64,000 nt of DNA. It comes from Flavobacterium terrisoli. GTDB taxonomy: Bacteria > Bacteroidota > Bacteroidia > Flavobacteriales > Flavobacteriaceae. The position numbers and the translations under genes were made by a program. Below are positions 59,937 through 64,000 of the stretch, piece by piece. The first letter of the stretch is position 1, and the number at the start of each line of letters is the position of its first letter. The DNA lies in assembly GCF_030167905.1 (NCBI RefSeq), contig NZ_JARGNA010000009.1, positions 1 through 64,000 on the forward strand, in the 5' to 3' direction. The notes under the pieces were generated by a model. It saw only the letters and a program-made list of their open reading frames with translations, searched no databases and was not told where the DNA came from.

Positions 59937-60749
59937 ATGACTTGGGAAGAATACGAAGAAGTAACAAAGTACATATATGAAACACTTGGAAAAGAAAAAG
60001 GTGTAACTATAGAATGCTTTGGAAAAGATTGCAAAGTTCTAGGAAAATCAGATGTTAAACATCAAATCGATGTATTAACAAATTTTTCCGATGGATTGCA
60101 TAATTACAAAACCGCAATAGAATGTAAATATTGGAATAAAAATATAGACAAAGATATTGTTATGAAAGTTGCGGAGATTATTGAAGATTCTGCGATAAAT
60201 AAAGGGGTAATTGTTTCAAAAAAAGGATTTACACCAGATGCAATTTCTTATGCAAAATATAAAAATATAGGTTTAGTTGAATTGCGTGAATTTGAAGAAG
60301 GAGATTGGAAAGGAAGAATAAAAACCATAAAGTTTAATATCGATATGCTTTTACCACAAATAAATAGTTTAGAATTCTTTATAGATAAAGAAACTGAAAC
60401 AGATTTGAGACCGGGAGAAATGCTAATTGAAAATTTAAAACACAAAAATAAAGATGGTGAAATCATAGGTTTAAGGTTTTATGTAGAAAATTTTAGTTCT
60501 GAATTAACAAAACAAAAAGAAGATGAAATCTTTGAAAAAATATACAAATTTGAAGGTGAAAATTTCATTATTAATGGCTTAACAAACTCTGAAACTTCTA
60601 TTGGCGGACTGAAATTAACTGGTGTTTTAAAAATTGCAAAAGAAGGATTTCAAATAAATGGAGAAGATCATGTCTGGTTAATTATGAAAGCATATTTTGA
60701 AGATAAAACATATACAATATCGAAAGACAAGGAAATTAGAGAGCGTTAA
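59937..60749 (+). CDS. Mrr-like restriction endonuclease (cassette J)
   Basis: A 270-residue protein. The N-terminal 130 residues have a PD-(D/E)XK endonuclease fold of the Mrr/RecB-like kind: HQIDVLTNF (D) and TAIECKYWNK (ExK), with the last strand GVIVSKKGFTPDAISYA. The C-terminus is of unknown fold. Mrr-like enzymes cut modified or foreign DNA. Next to a methyltransferase cassette it could look like a restriction-modification pair, but each is in its own unit. It starts 49 nt into its unit. Confidence 0.8.
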   Translation: MTWEEYEEVTKYIYETLGKEKGVTIECFGKDCKVLGKSDVKHQIDVLTNFSDGLHNYKTAIECKYWNKNIDKDIVMKVAEIIEDSAINKGVIVSKKGFTPDAISYAKYKNIGLVELREFEEGDWKGRIKTIKFNIDMLLPQINSLEFFIDKETETDLRPGEMLIENLKHKNKDGEIIGLRFYVENFSSELTKQKEDEIFEKIYKFEGENFIINGLTNSETSIGGLKLTGVLKIAKEGFQINGEDHVWLIMKAYFEDKTYTISKDKEIRER

Positions 60750-60762
60750 AATTAAACTGCCA

Positions 60763-60880
60763 ATTATAGCAATTTGTAACAATTGGTTGGTTTGGGTTTA
60801 TACCGAATTTTCTACGAAAATTCAAAGCCAAGTTTTGTGCTTGGAATCATAAGTAATAAATCTACATAGCTAAGTTGATA
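60763..60880 (+). other. attC-like site J (partly decayed)
   Basis: About 118 bp. The R'' place reads ATTATAG and R' GTTGATA (60874-60880). The centre shares 55 of 58 bases with site I, including GAATTTTC/GAAAATTC and CCAAGT/ACTTGG-like arms, but the outer pairing is weak. Confidence 0.45.
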
Positions 60881-60909
60881 ATTAACAACATACAATTAAA
60901 TAGACTTAT

Positions 60910-61671
60910 ATGAAAAGAACTAAAATAGGGATATGTAAACTTTGCAAACAAGAAAAAGAATTAACATACGAACACATTCCTCCACAGTCTGCATTTAATA
61001 GAAATACCAAATTCTACAGATTAGAAACAACAGAATACTTTAAAAATGCAAAAGAATATGTTGAAGGAAACTTAAAACCGAAATCACGTAAAGAACAGGG
61101 TGGTGTTGGAGATTATTGCCTTTGTGGAAACTGTAATGGTTATTTAGGATCAAAATATGTGCGTGAGTATAAAAGATTAGCTGAAATTTCATATTCAATT
61201 ATTACTCAATATCCAGATGCAAAATGTTATGAATTTGATATTTCTGAAATAAATCTTTTAAAATTTATAAAACAAATCATTGCAATTTTTATTTGCAGTA
61301 ATAACGTTAGCTTCACTAAAAACTATCAGGGTTTAATTGAATTTGTCTTAAATGAAAATTCAAATTATTTACTAGAACGGTATAAACTTTATATGTACTT
61401 AAATCATGAAGGGAATCTAAGAAGCGGGAATTTATCATACACTAATTTACATGGTGCTATATGCGAATTCACATATAAACCTCTCGGATTTGTACTTAAT
61501 ATTGACAATCCAAATCAAATAATGGAATTATCAAACATTACAGATTTTAAAAAGTTTAACCCTTTTGCAAAATACAGTGAAATTATGATTAGGTTAAATA
61601 AATACCCCACAATTTACCCCTTCCCAATGGACTTTAGAAGTCAAGAGAAAATCAATAATTCACTTGCGTAA
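60910..61671 (+). CDS. HNH-type endonuclease-like protein (cassette K)
   Basis: A 253-residue protein. The start, GICKLCKQEKELTYEHIPPQ, gives a CxxC and then an EHIPP motif of the HNH fold; a second CGNCNGYLGSKYV pair of cysteines near residue 75 completes a zinc site. The C-terminal half is aromatic and unknown. It starts 35 nt into its unit. HNH proteins of this size occur in restriction and phage-defence clusters. Function is inferred. Confidence 0.75.
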   Translation: MKRTKIGICKLCKQEKELTYEHIPPQSAFNRNTKFYRLETTEYFKNAKEYVEGNLKPKSRKEQGGVGDYCLCGNCNGYLGSKYVREYKRLAEISYSIITQYPDAKCYEFDISEINLLKFIKQIIAIFICSNNVSFTKNYQGLIEFVLNENSNYLLERYKLYMYLNHEGNLRSGNLSYTNLHGAICEFTYKPLGFVLNIDNPNQIMELSNITDFKKFNPFAKYSEIMIRLNKYPTIYPFPMDFRSQEKINNSLA

Positions 61672-61679
61672 TTTTTTGA

Positions 61680-61758
61680 CTTAACTACATCCCGAATCGC
61701 TTTTATATATTAGTAATAGCAAAAGTGTATGTTTATCATACGCACTAATTAGTTAGCT
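61680..61758 (+). other. Possible site K
   Basis: TTAAC (61681-61685) and GTTAGCT (61752-61758), the latter a match to the standard GTTRRRY core, bracket about 65 nt. TAATTAGTTAG resembles the right end of leader block 1 (TAAATTAGTTGG). Arms are not clear. From here to 61934 there is no firm gene. Confidence 0.25.
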
Positions 61759-61772
61759 ATAAGTTTTAAAAC

Positions 61773-61883
61773 ATGACTGCAAAAAAGACATCTTTTTTTG
61801 CCCCACACCAACCCAAAAAGGGCCGAACTCATAGTAATCTAGGTATCATGGACGCTATAAAAACTCTTGCAATTTGTAAATAA
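61773..61883 (+). CDS. Possible 36-residue ORF
   Basis: An ATG-TAA frame (begins MTAKKTSFFAPHQ, ends AIKTLAICK) in the gap before the DUF262 gene. It is basic and shows no known motif. It may be a gene remnant or a chance frame. Confidence 0.2.
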   Translation: MTAKKTSFFAPHQPKKGRTHSNLGIMDAIKTLAICK

Positions 61884-61934
61884 ATAATCGAATATTACTA
61901 CATTTACAATTATTCTTTACCTGAAATTAATACA

Positions 61935-64000
61935 ATGGAAATAAAAGAAATATTTGAACATAAAATAAAGATAGAGCCAAAGGTGATGTCAATAGAGAGC
62001 CTTTTCAATAATGAAGAAAGGGTTGCGAAAACAGATTATCAACCGTTTTATCAGAGGAACTATGTATGGGATGATGAAAAGGCGACTTATTTTATTGAGA
62101 GCATTTTATTAGGGACTGAAATTCCTCCACTTATATATTTTAGGAACGGTACCAATATAGAGGTCATTGATGGTAGGCAAAGATATCAAACTATTCTTCG
62201 ATTTGTTTCTGATGATCTAAGGTTGAAAAAAAACGGTCTTCAAAAATTAGACAATGTTGGCATTGCCAACAAATTTTTCAAAGATTTAGATCGCCAGTTA
62301 CAGGATTTGTTTTGGGATACTAAGTTGCGTATAATTGAATTTAGCTTTCACAGTCAGGAGAATATAGACTCTGAAATGGAAGACGTTGTGAAGCAGGAAA
62401 TTTTTAAAAGATATAATTCCGGAATCACGCCACTTAAGCCTACCGAAATAGATAATGCCGTGTATTTTGAGGATGACTTGAATTCATATTTAAAAAGAAA
62501 ACTGCTTAATGATAAAATTTTATTTAGAAACGTCACAAACATTTTGCATTTCGATAAGCCAAATAATGAAATCATTTTAAAGAAAATTAGACAATTGCTT
62601 GTTCAGCATAAGATTCCCATTAAATATTATGCTGTAAAAAAAGACACAATAATTTCAAAATTTTACGAAGTTCTTTTTTCTGATATAAATGAGGAAGAAA
62701 TTGAGGCAATTTTTTCAAGTTTTATCGAAAAAATTAATCTCTTACTTAAGGTTAAAGAAAGGTTTCCTGACAAGGGAATATCATATAACAGATTAATATC
62801 TGAATGTTTATTTTGGTCTTTTTCAATACTTGAAGCAGAAGACTTTTCCTTGGAGGTTATAACACCATCTGTGATTGAAGAATTGGGAGTTTATATACTA
62901 GGTAATATTGAATTTTTTGAGATCACTCGTAGTTCTTTTGCTAAAGAGTTATACAAACGATATGAAATTACCTCAACTTTCTTTAGAAATAAGTTTGGTA
63001 TAGATTTTAATATTTATTTACAATACAATCAAGATTTTAAACAAAGAAACCAAGATCTTTCTGCGGATGATGAAGAGCGGGTTAGTTTTGATGAGCTGAG
63101 AATTAATAAGCCAGAACCATCATCAATTGCTATAACTGATATCTGTCGACAAATGGAAAGGCATCGATTTCTAATTAGGCCGCCATATCAACGGAATGAA
63201 GTAATAAATAAAAAGAAATCATCATTAATTATCGAGAGTATTCTATTAGGAATAAAATTGCCCCCAATTTTCGTTTTTAAAAGGGAAGATGGAATTTCAG
63301 AAGTGTTAGATGGTCAGCAACGACTTTTAAGTATATTAGGTTTTATAGAGAAACCATATTTAGATGAAAAAAATCAAATAAAGCGATCATCAAAAAACGG
63401 CTTTGCTTTAAACTTAAAGAGCAGTATTTTAAAGGATTTGCAAGGAAAAAAGTTCACTCAATTATCTCCGGAACAAAGGGAAACAATTACCAACTTTGAT
63501 TTGTGGTTCATTGAAATTAATTATGTTAATAATAAAAATTTTGAGCCTATTGATCTTTTCATTCGCCTTAATAATAAACCTTATCCGATAAAAGAAGATA
63601 CTTTCGAAATGTGGAACTCGTATGTCTCACGAGATATAATTAGTACTATAAAATCTATTTATACAAATCATAGTGGATGGTTTTATATTCGAAAAAACAA
63701 TTCTCGAATGGAAAATGAAAATATATACACAGCATTAGCGTATTTTCAATATACTTGGAACTTATCCGAGAAATCCAATTCCTTTACTCCAAAAGATGTT
63801 GATATCTATAAAGTACTGAATAAAATAAATTTACGAGTTAAGTCGAAAAATGAGATTACAAAAGTTCTAGAGGATAGTTCACTTAAACTTAAATTCATTG
63901 ATGCAGCTAATGATTTGGAATTTAATTTTATTAGAAAACTTAAACTTTTATTGTCTGACACGAATGATTATTCACTCACCAGCTTGAATAAAAATCTTGA
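61935..64000 (+). CDS. Tandem DUF262 (GmrSD-like) protein, cut by window end
   Basis: An open frame of at least 688 codons running off the window. It has two DUF262/ParB-like nuclease domains: YQPFYQRNYVWDDEKATYFI with VIDGRQRYQTILRF (residues 36-90), and again RPPYQRNEVINKKKSSLIIE with EVLDGQQRLLSILGF (near residues 410-475). The DGxQR motif is the NTPase/nickase site of GmrS. Two such domains in one chain suggest an internal dimer. GmrSD-type proteins restrict modified DNA. The unseen C-terminus may carry the partner domain. Confidence 0.85.
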   Translation, partial: MEIKEIFEHKIKIEPKVMSIESLFNNEERVAKTDYQPFYQRNYVWDDEKATYFIESILLGTEIPPLIYFRNGTNIEVIDGRQRYQTILRFVSDDLRLKKNGLQKLDNVGIANKFFKDLDRQLQDLFWDTKLRIIEFSFHSQENIDSEMEDVVKQEIFKRYNSGITPLKPTEIDNAVYFEDDLNSYLKRKLLNDKILFRNVTNILHFDKPNNEIILKKIRQLLVQHKIPIKYYAVKKDTIISKFYEVLFSDINEEEIEAIFSSFIEKINLLLKVKERFPDKGISYNRLISECLFWSFSILEAEDFSLEVITPSVIEELGVYILGNIEFFEITRSSFAKELYKRYEITSTFFRNKFGIDFNIYLQYNQDFKQRNQDLSADDEERVSFDELRINKPEPSSIAITDICRQMERHRFLIRPPYQRNEVINKKKSSLIIESILLGIKLPPIFVFKREDGISEVLDGQQRLLSILGFIEKPYLDEKNQIKRSSKNGFALNLKSSILKDLQGKKFTQLSPEQRETITNFDLWFIEINYVNNKNFEPIDLFIRLNNKPYPIKEDTFEMWNSYVSRDIISTIKSIYTNHSGWFYIRKNNSRMENENIYTALAYFQYTWNLSEKSNSFTPKDVDIYKVLNKINLRVKSKNEITKVLEDSSLKLKFIDAANDLEFNFIRKLKLLLSDTNDYSLTSLNKNL

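Noticed and set aside
59731-59940. Small plus-strand frame over attC-like site I
   Set aside because: It spans the stop of the methyltransferase and the structured site and has no protein-like features.
59013-60749. Methyltransferase plus Mrr-like gene as a restriction-modification operon
   Set aside because: They are in separate units with a recombination-like site between them, and the methyltransferase shows no clear DNA-methylase motif.
51237-61758. Classical integron with GTTRRRY sites
   Set aside because: The cores are mostly GTTRTRR and the integrase is absent, so I call the sites attC-like only.
62354-62575. Minus-strand frame in the DUF262 gene
   Set aside because: Antisense to a long open frame with clear DUF262 motifs.

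Overview
The window reads as a chromosomal segment of a Flavobacterium-like member of the Bacteroidota. The base composition is AT-rich, Shine-Dalgarno sequences are absent, promoters have the TTG-N17-23-TAnnTTTG form, and gldF, gldG, a type IX secretion C-terminal domain and SusC/SusD proteins are present. Most of the left third is core genome.

Region 1 (1-23.9 kb) is housekeeping. It starts with two promoters firing off the left edge, probably for an rRNA-type operon. Then follow a DUF4294 protein, an M42 aminopeptidase, two small secreted proteins, purC, an SDR, phoH, a SAM hydroxide adenosyltransferase, a monooxygenase-like gene with a duplicated 5' end, gldF-gldG, dnaN, a LipL32-like secreted protein, a universal stress protein, mnmE, a 2H phosphoesterase, a CHASE-PAS histidine kinase, a secreted endonuclease I, a sulfur pair (TauE/SafE and MBL-rhodanese), and a DUF4369-thioredoxin gene split by a frameshift at an A9 run. 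A tRNA-Tyr closes the region.

Region 2 (24-41 kb) begins with a Bacteroidota-type tyrosine recombinase directly behind the tRNA, so it may be an integrated island. It is packed with short-chain dehydrogenases, AraC/HxlR regulators, ABM, SnoaL/NTF2 and VOC small enzymes, a GlcG-like protein, a bestrophin-like channel and an MFS exporter. A 19-bp motif recurs about 90-106 bp upstream of three of these genes and may be a shared operator. I found no second att copy.

Region 3 (41-51 kb) is a peptide-linked cluster: a MauE-type redox membrane protein, a four-cysteine DUF6520-like secreted peptide, an S9 peptidase and a SusC/SusD pair. The SusC gene carries a REP-type insertion and has a 27-codon ORF in its leader.

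Region 4 (51-62 kb) is the most unusual part. Eight compact units carry nine ORFs, all on the plus strand. Each unit has a 15-49 nt leader and most have a stop codon 4-13 nt before a ~118-136 bp structured site. These sites have GTT...AAC ends and paired inner arms, and they look like integron attC sites with a GTTRTRR-type core instead of GTTRRRY. In four units the 5' end is the exact 7-nt complement of the R'' end of the same unit, extending to 15/15 or 15/16 in two, as expected if units circularise and reinsert. Two related ~140 bp blocks (51095-51236 and 57944-58080) sit exactly before the first unit of each run, like two attI sites. No IntI-like gene is visible. Cargo includes DUF4238, a two-gene membrane module, an Abi-like protein, a methyltransferase, an Mrr-like nuclease and an HNH-like protein. 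A RloA/RloB (AbiL-like) pair lies in reverse orientation between the two runs. A tandem-DUF262 gene runs off the right edge.
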